A stretch of DNA of 15,327 nucleotides, from assembly GCA_016292545.1 (NCBI GenBank), contig JAEDIG010000057.1, positions 1 through 15,327 on the forward strand, in the 5' to 3' direction. The DNA comes from Bacteroidaceae bacterium. GTDB taxonomy: Bacteria > Bacteroidota > Bacteroidia > Bacteroidales > Bacteroidaceae. Both the position numbers and the translations under genes were made by a program. A model generated the notes under the pieces. It was not told the DNA's origin. It saw nothing but the letters and a program-made list of their open reading frames with translations, and did not search any database. Below, one piece after another: positions 1 to 7,372 of the stretch. Each line of letters starts with the position of its first letter. Position 1 is the first letter of the stretch.

Positions 1-327
1 AAGAAGGGACTCATGGATGAGTTGTCCAAGATTAAGCGTGTGATGCAGAAACTGATGCCCGATGCCCCCCACGACGTGATGCTTGTGCTCGACGGAAGCA
101 CTGGGCAGAATGCCTATGAACAGGCCAAGCAGTTCTCTGCTGCCACCCAGGTGACCAGCATGGCCATCACCAAGCTCGACGGGTCGGCCAAGGGAGGAGT
201 GGTGCTGGGTATCAGCGACCAGTTCAAGATACCTGTACGCTATATCGGCTTGGGCGAAGGCATGGAAGACCTGCAGCCTTTCAACCGTCGCGAGTTTGTG
301 GACTCTTTGTTTGGAGACAATCAATAA
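1..327 (+). CDS. ftsY: FtsY, signal recognition particle receptor GTPase (3' end only)
   Basis: FtsY is the membrane-associated SRP receptor. Its GTPase pairs with Ffh to deliver ribosome-nascent chain complexes to the Sec translocon. The visible part is the last 108 residues, entering in frame from base 1, and corresponds to the C-terminal half of the NG GTPase domain. Recognisable elements are the LVLDGSTGQNA segment, the TKLDGSAKGG segment (the TKLD guanine-specificity motif followed by the small-residue loop), and YIGLGEGMEDLQPF, the closing motif shared by SRP GTPases. A product ending in DSLFGDNQ fits FtsY, which lacks the Ffh methionine-rich M domain. The start and the N-terminal region lie outside the window. 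The stop codon overlaps the next ATG by one base (TAATG), so ftsY and rimO are probably co-transcribed and translationally coupled. Confidence 0.95.
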   Translation, partial: KKGLMDELSKIKRVMQKLMPDAPHDVMLVLDGSTGQNAYEQAKQFSAATQVTSMAITKLDGSAKGGVVLGISDQFKIPVRYIGLGEGMEDLQPFNRREFVDSLFGDNQ

Positions 328-1667
328 TGCAAAAGAAATATTCGATAGACCTGTTTACGCTCGGTTGCAGCAAGAACTTGGTGGACAGCGAAAAGCTTAT
401 CCGCCAGCTGGAACTGCAAGGCTGTGGAGTGAATCATGATCCCGCATGTTCCAGAGGCGATGTGGCCATTGTGAACACGTGCGGTTTCATCGGGGATGCC
501 AAGGAAGAGAGTATCAATATGATTCTGGAACTGGGCAAGCGCAAGCAGGAGGGCTCTCTGAAACAGTTGTATGTGATGGGTTGTCTTTCGGAACGTTATC
601 TGCGCGAGCTGAAGGAAGAACTGCCCGAGGTGGACCGTTTCTTCGGAAAGTTTGACTGGAACGGTATTCTGGAACAGCTGGGATCCGCCTTCCAGCCGCA
701 GTACGCCAATGAGCGGAGAATTACCACGCCATCGCATTATGCCTATTTGAAGATATCTGAGGGATGCAACCGCCATTGCTCGTATTGTGCCATACCTATT
801 ATCACCGGCCACCATGTGAGCCGTCCCATGGAGGACATCCTGGAGGAGGTGAGGAGGCTGGTGGCCCAGGGCGTGAAGGAGTTCCAGGTGATAGCCCAGG
901 AGCTTACCTATTATGGAATGGACCTATACAAGGAACGTCGCATTGCCCAGCTGGTGGAGGCTATGGCCGATATTCCCGGTGTGGAATGGATAAGGCTTCA
1001 TTATGCCTATCCTGTGGATTTCCCGATGGACCTGCTGCGGGTGATGCGCGAGAAGCAGAACGTGTGCAAGTATATGGATGTGGCCTTGCAGCATATTGCC
1101 AATCCTGTACTGGATGCCATGCATCGCCATATCAACAGGGAGCAGACCTATGAATTCATCACCGAACTTCGCCGTCAGGTGCCGGGCATTCATTTGCGGA
1201 CCACCCTGATGGTGGGGCATCCGGGAGAGACGGAAGAAGGCTTCAACCAATTGATTGAATTTGTGAAGTGGGCACGCTTTGAGCGAATGGGAGCGTTTGC
1301 CTATAGTGAGGAGGAAGGCACATATAGTGCCGAGCATTATGCCGACGATATTCCCGAGGATGTGAAGCAGGTGCGCCTGTCCAAACTTATGCGTGTGCAG
1401 CAGGCCATTTCCACCGATGTGCAGCAGCAGAAGGTGGGGCAGCAGATGCGCGTGATAGTGGACCGACGTGAGGGTGACTACTATGTGGGACGCACGGAGT
1501 TCGACTCTCCAGAAGTGGACCCGGAGGTACTCATTGCATTCGATGCGCAGGCCCCACTGGAAACGGGCACATTCTATGATGTCCATATAGATTCCTCCGA
1601 CGAGTTTGACCTGTATGGCCATGTGGTGGCCTCTGCACCAATGAAATCAACCAAACAATCTATATAA
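327..1667 (+). CDS. rimO: RimO, ribosomal protein S12 methylthiotransferase
   Basis: This is a radical SAM enzyme that adds a beta-methylthio group to a conserved aspartate of ribosomal protein S12, in the cytoplasm. Three domains are visible. The N-terminal UPF0004 domain (about 1-120) carries cluster cysteines C14, C52 and C86. The radical SAM core contains CNRHCSYC (C147, C151, C154, the CX3CX2C signature), followed by the SRPMEDIL, VIAQELTYYG and MVGHPGETEEGF blocks. A C-terminal TRAM-like domain covers about 370-436. Its 446 residues are normal for the family. The SRP and IAQ blocks match RimO better than the related tRNA enzyme MiaB, which normally has other sequences there. All six cluster cysteines are present, so the enzyme should be active. 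The start is fixed by the one-base overlap with ftsY. The HU gene follows 3 bp after the stop. Confidence 0.95.
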   Translation: MQKKYSIDLFTLGCSKNLVDSEKLIRQLELQGCGVNHDPACSRGDVAIVNTCGFIGDAKEESINMILELGKRKQEGSLKQLYVMGCLSERYLRELKEELPEVDRFFGKFDWNGILEQLGSAFQPQYANERRITTPSHYAYLKISEGCNRHCSYCAIPIITGHHVSRPMEDILEEVRRLVAQGVKEFQVIAQELTYYGMDLYKERRIAQLVEAMADIPGVEWIRLHYAYPVDFPMDLLRVMREKQNVCKYMDVALQHIANPVLDAMHRHINREQTYEFITELRRQVPGIHLRTTLMVGHPGETEEGFNQLIEFVKWARFERMGAFAYSEEEGTYSAEHYADDIPEDVKQVRLSKLMRVQQAISTDVQQQKVGQQMRVIVDRREGDYYVGRTEFDSPEVDPEVLIAFDAQAPLETGTFYDVHIDSSDEFDLYGHVVASAPMKSTKQSI

Positions 1668-1670
1668 GCT

Positions 1671-1949
1671 ATGAGCAACAAGGAATTTATTGCCGCGCTG
1701 TCACGCGAAATGAAATATACCACGAAAGAAACCACGGTATACGTGAATGCCCTGGTTCAGGAAATGGGTGCCCAGCTGGAGGAAGGCAACCAACTTACAG
1801 TCTCTGGTTTTGGCTCGTTTGACGTGAAAAAGAAACTGGAGCGTGTGCTTATCAATCCCTCCACCAAGCAACGCATGCTGGTGCCGCCCAAGATGTCGAT
1901 TAGCTTTAAGCCTGCCCCAATACTCAAGGAAAAGGCTAATGCGAAGTAA
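1671..1949 (+). CDS. HU/IHF-family DNA-binding protein (small)
   Basis: This 92-residue protein has the length and pattern of the HU/IHF family, which are dimeric nucleoid proteins that bend DNA. The N-terminal helical half (about 1-40) leads into LTVSGFGSF (42-50), the family's first beta-strand motif. The arm region LINPSTKQRMLVPPK (60-74) keeps proline 63, the position that intercalates into DNA in HU and IHF. The chain ends in a lysine-rich tail. It starts 3 bp after rimO, so it is probably expressed with ftsY and rimO. It is more divergent than standard HU in the arm, where the usual RNP motif reads INP, so its DNA preference cannot be told. Family assignment is firm; the exact paralogue name is not. 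Confidence 0.9.
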   Translation: MSNKEFIAALSREMKYTTKETTVYVNALVQEMGAQLEEGNQLTVSGFGSFDVKKKLERVLINPSTKQRMLVPPKMSISFKPAPILKEKANAK

Positions 1950-2006
1950 ACAAAGACCCTCTATATTAATTATTGTATACCTATATAATGTAACCCTATT
2001 TGAATC

Positions 2007-3233
2007 ATGGATGTAAAATACAATCTTCAAGACTTGTCCAGTATGCTGGCTAAGAGACTTCATATCGCGTATAATGAGTCGGAAGACTTTGTGCGTGCGT
2101 TTTTTGATGTCATAAGCCGTTCTCTGATTCAGGAAAAGATTGTAAAGGTCAAAGGGTTTGGCACATTCAAGTTGATTGATGTGCAGGACCGCGAGAGCAT
2201 CAATGTGAATACGGGAGAGCGTATTGTCATTGGTGGACATGTGAAGGTTACATTTACTCCTGACGCTGCCTTGCGCGACCAAGTGAACAAGCCTTTCATT
2301 GATTTTGAGACAGTCATCATCAATGAAGGTACAGATATATCTGCCATGGAGGATTTGGGAGATGCCGATAACGAGGATGCGCCAGTGGCGGAAGAGGAGG
2401 ATGTGGAGCCGGAGGGGCTGGGTGAACGAGATAATCGAGATGCTCAAGATGTTCGAGACGCTCTAGAGGCCCGAAAAGATGGGACTGGTCCAGATGATGT
2501 GGTGGTGGTAGAAATTTCCGAGCCACTGGAGCCTGCTGCAGAGCCGGAATCAGTAACGCAGGAGAACATTCAGCCGGAACCGCTTGAAGAACCGCTTGAA
2601 GAACCGCTTGAAGAACCGCTTGAAGAACCGCTTGAAGAGACAGAAAAAAAAACGGATGATTGTCTGACTCCGGTAGGACAAGAACCTTCGGTTTCATCGG
2701 GGGAGAATGGTGATAATCATGATCAAAAGAAACGGAAAACGTGGACTTGGTTATTGATTACCTTCGTTTTGATGACAACGAGTTATTATGCGGGCTATTA
2801 CCGAATCTTATGCCCGTGCCAATGGGACAATGCAGATGAGGCTGAGCATGCAGACACATTGGCGAATCTTTCAGCATCGTCAGTTGTGGAAGCATCTTCC
2901 GATACGGTGCAGGCAGAAGTGAAGGATACGCTGAAGGTCACTGCTCCTGTTGTGCCCGACTCGCTGCCCAGTGCCGACAAGCCTTCCGCGCCAGTGGCTT
3001 CATCCCAGCAGATAGAACGGTATCCGCAGGTGCCTGGCGGCAAATATCTTATCGTGGGCCAGAAAACTGTTCATTCGATGAAGGTGGGTGACAACCTGTA
3101 CAAGATTTCTCGCAAGTATTATGGTCATTACGATGGGGTGAAGTATATCAACCTCTTCAATAATTTCACCAATCCGGATGTAATTCAGCCTGGCTATAAG
3201 ATTAAGATTCCAAGGCTGGAAAAGGTGCAATAA
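2007..3233 (+). CDS. HU-like domain protein with acidic linker, one membrane segment and LysM domain
   Basis: This 408-residue protein has four parts. Residues 1-100 form an HU/IHF-like domain with VKVKGFGTF (46-54) and NTGERIVIGG. The usual DNA-intercalating proline of the arm is replaced by V67. Residues about 105-240 are an acidic, proline-rich, probably disordered linker that includes five PLEE repeats (192-211). A basic patch KKRK (241-244) precedes one membrane helix (about 247-264), and CPC follows at 269-271. A Ser/Ala/Pro-rich spacer leads to a LysM domain (about 352-404) containing GDNLYKISRKYYG and NPDVIQPGYKIKIP. LysM domains usually bind peptidoglycan. The positive-inside rule puts the HU domain in the cytoplasm and LysM in the periplasm. 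Proteins of this build occur in Bacteroidetes; the role is unproven. It sits alone, 57 bp after the HU gene and 122 bp before moxR. Confidence 0.88.
   Translation: MDVKYNLQDLSSMLAKRLHIAYNESEDFVRAFFDVISRSLIQEKIVKVKGFGTFKLIDVQDRESINVNTGERIVIGGHVKVTFTPDAALRDQVNKPFIDFETVIINEGTDISAMEDLGDADNEDAPVAEEEDVEPEGLGERDNRDAQDVRDALEARKDGTGPDDVVVVEISEPLEPAAEPESVTQENIQPEPLEEPLEEPLEEPLEEPLEETEKKTDDCLTPVGQEPSVSSGENGDNHDQKKRKTWTWLLITFVLMTTSYYAGYYRILCPCQWDNADEAEHADTLANLSASSVVEASSDTVQAEVKDTLKVTAPVVPDSLPSADKPSAPVASSQQIERYPQVPGGKYLIVGQKTVHSMKVGDNLYKISRKYYGHYDGVKYINLFNNFTNPDVIQPGYKIKIPRLEKVQ
2580..2639 (+). repeat. 12-bp in-frame tandem repeat, five copies
   Basis: The unit CCGCTTGAAGAA is present five times head to tail; only the last copy differs, by its final base (GAG instead of GAA). 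Each unit encodes Pro-Leu-Glu-Glu in the linker of the HU/LysM protein. Near-perfect identity, including silent positions, suggests recent expansion by slippage. Copy changes would preserve frame and alter linker length in four-residue steps. Confidence 0.95.
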
Positions 3234-3281
3234 TGGCGATTTAACTTATTTAAACAGACCAATAACCATTTTTAGGCATAA

Positions 3282-3317
3282 TTCTTGCTGTAATCTCTCC
3301 GAAATATGCTAATTTTG
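3282..3317 (+). promoter_or_regulatory. Candidate Bacteroidetes-type promoter for the moxR-bat operon
   Basis: TAATTTTG at 3310-3317 matches the Bacteroidetes -7 consensus TAnnTTTG. Upstream, TTCTTG at 3282-3287 is a partial match to the -33 TTTG element, with a 22-nt spacer that is slightly longer than usual. Transcription would begin near 3322-3326, leaving a leader of about 30 nt before the moxR ATG. It lies in the largest gap of the window (3234-3355), ahead of the eight-gene cluster. No clear terminator hairpin was seen in the same gap. Confidence 0.45.
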
Positions 3318-3355
3318 TGCGATTTTGAAACAAAATATATTACAACATATCGATT

Positions 3356-4351
3356 ATGGCAGATTCTATTGATATCCGTGAGTTGAATGAACGGATTGAA
3401 CGTCAGAGTGCATTTGTCACCAATCTGGTGACAGGCATGAACCAAGTGATTGTAGGTCAGAAACATCTGATTGAGTCGTTGCTCATTGGCCTCCTCAGTG
3501 ATGGCCATGTACTTCTGGAAGGTGTGCCGGGTTTGGCAAAGACCAAGGCCATCAAGACCCTTTCAAAACTGGTGGACTCAAAATTCAGCCGTATCCAGTT
3601 TACACCCGACTTGTTGCCAGCTGATGTGATAGGCACGATGATTTATAGCCAAAAGGAAGAAAGCTTCCAGGTGGAAAAGGGGCCTGTGTTTGCCAACTTC
3701 GTTTTGGCAGATGAAATCAACCGTGCCCCGGCCAAGGTGCAGAGTGCATTGCTCGAAGCCATGCAGGAGCGGCAGGTGACCATTGGCAAGCACACCTTTG
3801 AATTGCCCTCTCCTTTTCTGGTGCTTGCCACCCAGAACCCCATTGAGCAGGAAGGAACCTATCCTTTGCCAGAGGCACAGGTGGACCGTTTTATGCTCAA
3901 GGTGATTATCGACTATCCTCGTCTTGAGGAAGAAAAACTGATTATCCGCCAGCAGATTAACGGGGACGAACCGAATGTACGTCCCGTCATGAGTACTCAG
4001 GAGATTATCGAAGCCCGCAAGGTGGTGAAACAGGTGTATATCGACGAGAAGATTGAACAGTATATTGCCGATGTGGTGTTCTCCACCCGTTATCCCGAGA
4101 AATATGGCCTGAAAGAAATCAAGGAATATATAGAGATTGGCGGTTCACCACGTGCCAGCATCAACTTGGCTTTGGCTGCCCGTGCATACGCGTTTATCAA
4201 GCGTCGTGGTTATGTGATTCCTGAGGATGTGAGAGCTGTGGCACACGATGTGCTGCGTCATCGCATCGGTCTCACCTATGAAGCAGAGGCTAATAATGTG
4301 ACTAGCGACGAGATTGTGAACAATGTGCTCAACAAAGTAGAAGTACCCTGA
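3356..4351 (+). CDS. MoxR-family AAA+ ATPase of the Bat operon
   Basis: This 331-residue cytoplasmic ATPase belongs to the MoxR group of AAA+ proteins, which act as chaperone-like remodellers, often with vWA partners encoded alongside. The Walker A motif is GVPGLAKT (56-63). Walker B is VLADE (116-120), followed by INRAPAKVQ. Sensor 1 is LATQNPIEQEGTYPLPEA (158-174, N161), then QVDRF with the arginine-finger region. The C-terminal lid (about 205-331) holds the GGSPRAS motif with the sensor 2 arginine. Every catalytic element is present. It begins the cluster after a 122-bp gap with a candidate promoter and is followed 6 bp later by the DUF58 gene. MoxR-DUF58-vWA order is widely conserved, so it likely supplies energy to the Bat proteins. 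No specific gene symbol is assigned because usage varies. Confidence 0.93.
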   Translation: MADSIDIRELNERIERQSAFVTNLVTGMNQVIVGQKHLIESLLIGLLSDGHVLLEGVPGLAKTKAIKTLSKLVDSKFSRIQFTPDLLPADVIGTMIYSQKEESFQVEKGPVFANFVLADEINRAPAKVQSALLEAMQERQVTIGKHTFELPSPFLVLATQNPIEQEGTYPLPEAQVDRFMLKVIIDYPRLEEEKLIIRQQINGDEPNVRPVMSTQEIIEARKVVKQVYIDEKIEQYIADVVFSTRYPEKYGLKEIKEYIEIGGSPRASINLALAARAYAFIKRRGYVIPEDVRAVAHDVLRHRIGLTYEAEANNVTSDEIVNNVLNKVEVP

Positions 4352-4357
4352 TAGGCC

Positions 4358-5233
4358 ATGCAAATGGAATCGTCTGATTTATTGAAGCGTGTCCGTCGGA
4401 TTGAAATCAAGTCGAAAGGCCTGAGCACCAATATATTCGCTGGCGAATACCACAGTGCTTTCAAAGGCCGTGGCATGGTATTCTCTGAAGTGAGGGAGTA
4501 CCAGTATGGCGACGACATACGCGACATAGAATGGAATGTGACGGCACGTTTCAACAAGCCTTATATTAAGGTGTTTGAGGAAGAACGTGAACTGACCGTC
4601 ATGCTGCTTGTGGATGTGAGCGGAAGTCTCAACTATGGCACTGTCAGACAGATGAAGCGCGACATGGTGACAGAAATCGCTGCCACTCTGGCTTTCTCGG
4701 CCATTCAGAACAATGACAAGATTGGCGTGATATTCTTTTCTGATCATGTGGAAAAGTTCATCCCCCCCAAGAAGGGACGAAAACATATCCTGTATATCAT
4801 ACGTGAATTGTTGGAGTTCAAGCCCCAAAGCAATGTCACAGACATCGGATATGCCTTGCAGTATCTTACACAGGCCATCAAACGCCGCTGCACGGCTTTC
4901 ATCATGAGTGATTTCATTGACAGCCATAACTATCAGCAGGCACTCACCATTGCCAACCGCAAACACGATGTGGTGGCCATTCAGGTGTATGACCGAAGGG
5001 TTGCAGAGTTGCCTGATGTGGGTTTGCTGAAGATGAGGGATGCCGAGGACGGAACCACAAAGATCGTAGACACCAGCAGTGCATCGGTGAGAAAGGCCCA
5101 CGCGCAGTGGTGGCAACAGCATGTCAGACGGCTGCATGATATTTTCAACCGCAGCAATGTGGATGCGGTGAGCATCCGCACGGACCACGATTATGTGGTG
5201 GCGCTGATGAGCTTGTTTGCCAAACGAAATTAA
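4358..5233 (+). CDS. DUF58 / vWA-like protein
   Basis: This 291-residue protein has no signal peptide or membrane helix and is predicted cytoplasmic. The DUF58 signature is seen at about 38-64: GRGMVFSEVREYQYGDD then RDIEWNVTAR. A vWA-type fold follows. The metal-ion-dependent adhesion site reads DVSGS (86-90), with T161 (NVTDIG) and D185 (MSDF) as likely further ligands, so metal binding appears intact. DUF58 proteins are regular neighbours of MoxR ATPases, and this one is 6 bp behind moxR. It may be an adaptor between the ATPase and the membrane Bat proteins, which is inference. The ATG at 4358 is the first in frame after the moxR stop; an internal ATG two codons later (4364) would remove only two residues. 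The function is not known biochemically. Confidence 0.9.
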   Translation: MQMESSDLLKRVRRIEIKSKGLSTNIFAGEYHSAFKGRGMVFSEVREYQYGDDIRDIEWNVTARFNKPYIKVFEEERELTVMLLVDVSGSLNYGTVRQMKRDMVTEIAATLAFSAIQNNDKIGVIFFSDHVEKFIPPKKGRKHILYIIRELLEFKPQSNVTDIGYALQYLTQAIKRRCTAFIMSDFIDSHNYQQALTIANRKHDVVAIQVYDRRVAELPDVGLLKMRDAEDGTTKIVDTSSASVRKAHAQWWQQHVRRLHDIFNRSNVDAVSIRTDHDYVVALMSLFAKRN

Positions 5234-5252
5234 ATGAATCAATAATTTACGT

Positions 5253-6329
5253 ATGAAAAGAGTTTCTGTTTTTACACTGGTTATGATGCTGTTCGCCTGT
5301 GCGGCCTTGGCGCAGGTGCAGGTTGACGCCTCGATAGACAGTGTGCAGATGTTTATAGGCGAGCAGACATACGCCACACTGAAGGTGACGCTCGATGCCA
5401 AGCAGAAGGTGGAGATGCCCGACATAAAGAAAGGACAGATGCTGGTGCCCGATGTGGAGGTGCTCGACATCATGCATGCCGACACATCTTATCTGAACGA
5501 AGGTCAGCGGATGGAGGTGGTTCAGCGCTATCTGATTACGGCATGGGACTCGTCGCTCTATTATTTGCCGCCTTTTGAGGTGAAGGTGGATGGCAAGAGC
5601 TACTCTTCGCCACGCCTTGCCCTGAAGGTGTACACGATGGATGTGGACACTCTTCATACCGACCGTTTCTATCCTCCGCGAGGCGTGATGAAGCCGCCTT
5701 TCGACTGGAACGACTGGAATGCAATCTTCTGGGTGTCTTTTGCACTCATTTTCATGTTGCTGTCTTCGCATGTGCTGTCTGTACGTATGCGTACGGGGAA
5801 GCCTTTTGTACGCATCATACGCAGAAAGAAAAAACTGCCGCCCCACCAGGTTGCCATGCAGGAGATTGAACGGATCAAGCAGACCAAGAACCTGACGCAG
5901 GAAGAAGGTAAGGCTTATTACACCCAGCTGACCGATGCCTTGCGCACTTATATCCGTGAACGTTATGGATTCAATGCTTTGGAGATGACTTCCGGCCAGA
6001 TTATTGAACGTCTGCTGCAGGAAAACGATGAGGAAGCACTCGGGGAACTGCGTGAGATTTTCCGCACGGCCGATCTTGTGAAGTTTGCCAAATACATTGC
6101 GCAGGACAACGAGAACGATGCAAATCTGGTGGCAGCGGTGGAATATATCAACCAGACAAAGGTTGAGCCTGACCCGAATGCCAAGCCTGAGCCGGAAATC
6201 GTGAAGGAAACCGATCATCATCGTCAGAACCAAGTGATTGCCATGCGTGTAGTCATTTTGGTCTTCTCCTGCCTGTCGGTGGCTGCGCTGCTATGGATAT
6301 TGTGGCGCGTGTGTGACTTAATAATTTGA
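5253..6329 (+). CDS. BatD-like membrane protein between DUF58 and BatA
   Basis: This is a 358-residue envelope protein with no assigned enzymatic motif. It has a signal peptide (1-20, ending ACAALA before Q21). An extracytoplasmic beta-rich domain (21-155) opens with a BatD-like pattern (VQVDASIDSVQMFIGEQ). Membrane helix one spans about 157-177. A cytoplasmic region (178-328) begins with a basic stretch (RIIRRKKK), and a final membrane helix covers about 329-352. The cytoplasmic segment at 222-300 resembles by eye the C-terminal domain of BatD in this window: both have an aromatic pair, an SxAL/TDAL helix start, a MT or LT turn and an FA(K/R)YA motif. This suggests a shortened BatD relative. 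It lies 19 bp after the DUF58 gene, and its stop precedes the batA ATG by 5 bp. It may bind the same partner as BatD. Confidence 0.85.
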   Translation: MKRVSVFTLVMMLFACAALAQVQVDASIDSVQMFIGEQTYATLKVTLDAKQKVEMPDIKKGQMLVPDVEVLDIMHADTSYLNEGQRMEVVQRYLITAWDSSLYYLPPFEVKVDGKSYSSPRLALKVYTMDVDTLHTDRFYPPRGVMKPPFDWNDWNAIFWVSFALIFMLLSSHVLSVRMRTGKPFVRIIRRKKKLPPHQVAMQEIERIKQTKNLTQEEGKAYYTQLTDALRTYIRERYGFNALEMTSGQIIERLLQENDEEALGELREIFRTADLVKFAKYIAQDNENDANLVAAVEYINQTKVEPDPNAKPEPEIVKETDHHRQNQVIAMRVVILVFSCLSVAALLWILWRVCDLII

Positions 6330-6334
6330 TTGTT

Positions 6335-7333
6335 ATGACATTTGCAAATTACGAATATCTATTTTTGCTCCTGCTGATACCCGTCTATATCATCTGGCAT
6401 TTCTTTTATCAGCAGCGTTCCACCCCTGCCATGCGCGTGAGCACATTGCGCTCTTTCGGGAGGGTGAAAAAGTCGTGGCGTCAGCATCTTCAGCCCATCC
6501 CATTCGTGTGCCGTGTGGTGTGCCTGGTGGCTGCCGTACTGGCGCTAGCCCGTCCGCATACCACCAATAGCTGGAGCAACAAAAGCATGGAGGGCATTGA
6601 CATCATGCTGTGTATGGATGTGAGTACGAGCATGCTGGCCGAGGACCTCAAACCTAACCGCATTGAGGCGGCCAAGAAAGTGGCCGTGGAATTTATCAAT
6701 GGCAGACCGAACGACAACATCGGACTCACACTCTTTGCAGGCGAGGCTTATACGCAGTGCCCCATGACGGTGGATCATGCCGTGTTGCTGAATATGTTGC
6801 ACAACATGCGTGTAGACATGGCTCAGCGTGGACTCATTGATGACGGTACGGCCATAGGCATGGGTATTGCCAATGCCGTAACCCGTCTGAAGGACAGCAA
6901 GGCCAAGAGCAAAGTGATAATTCTGCTCACCGATGGTACGAACAACCGTGGACAAATCAGTCCGGCTATGGCCGCAGAGATTGCCCACACTTTTGGCATT
7001 CGTGTGTACACCATCGGTGTGGGTACCAACGGTACGGCACCTTATCCTGTGCCTGTGGCTGGAGGAGTGGAATACATCAATGTGCCCGTGGAAATTGATT
7101 CCAAGACATTGGCCACTATTGCAGCCACTACGCAAGGTGAGTTTTATAGGGCCACCAATACGGATAAGTTGCGTGAGGTGTATCACAATATCGACCAGTT
7201 GGAAAAGACAAAGATGAATGTGAAGCAGTATTCGAAGCGAAACGAGGCATTCATGCCTTTCATCTTGGTGGCTGTGATAGCCCTTGCTCTGGAGTTGTTC
7301 CTCAACAACTCGATACTCAGGCGGCTGCCCTAG
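6335..7333 (+). CDS. batA: BatA, membrane vWA-domain protein
   Basis: BatA is a vWA protein of the Bacteroides aerotolerance cluster, likely exposing its vWA domain to the periplasm. From ATG 6335 it has 332 residues. Membrane helices are at about 7-24 and 57-73, the second ending LALARP. The vWA domain covers about 86-270, and a C-terminal helix lies at about 307-325. The metal site is complete: DVSTS (95-99) followed by MLAEDLKPNR, T172 (DDGTAIG) and D200 (LLTDG). A longer reading could use TTG at 6326, which would overlap the upstream stop. The ATG is preferred because the resulting N-terminus, MTFANYEYLFLLL, matches how BatA and BatB proteins usually begin. The product is clearly paralogous to BatB, encoded 39 bp downstream. 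The molecular role is unknown; loss of bat genes has been tied to reduced aerotolerance in Bacteroides fragilis. Confidence 0.93.
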   Translation: MTFANYEYLFLLLLIPVYIIWHFFYQQRSTPAMRVSTLRSFGRVKKSWRQHLQPIPFVCRVVCLVAAVLALARPHTTNSWSNKSMEGIDIMLCMDVSTSMLAEDLKPNRIEAAKKVAVEFINGRPNDNIGLTLFAGEAYTQCPMTVDHAVLLNMLHNMRVDMAQRGLIDDGTAIGMGIANAVTRLKDSKAKSKVIILLTDGTNNRGQISPAMAAEIAHTFGIRVYTIGVGTNGTAPYPVPVAGGVEYINVPVEIDSKTLATIAATTQGEFYRATNTDKLREVYHNIDQLEKTKMNVKQYSKRNEAFMPFILVAVIALALELFLNNSILRRLP

Positions 7334-7372
7334 ACTCAACAATGTAGAATCCCTTTACAAAATTTCGTGAGT

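Noticed and set aside
1984..1990. TATAATG, a sigma70-like -10 box upstream of the HU/LysM gene
   Set aside because: Bacteroidetes primary sigma factors prefer TAnnTTTG with TTTG upstream. No such pair with proper spacing was found in the 57-bp gap, so a promoter is possible but not supported.
3238..3252. Short inverted repeat TTTAA-CTTAT-TTAAA after the HU/LysM stop as a terminator
   Set aside because: The stem is only five A/T pairs with no G/C content and no clean T run after it, so it is too weak to call.
4379..5485. Minus-strand open frame of about 368 codons opposite the DUF58 gene
   Set aside because: It spans the end of one well-supported gene and the start of the next, has no family motif, and is best explained as a shadow.
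6326..6334. TTG start for batA at 6326
   Set aside because: It adds only three residues, overlaps the upstream stop, and the ATG at 6335 gives the usual BatA N-terminus.
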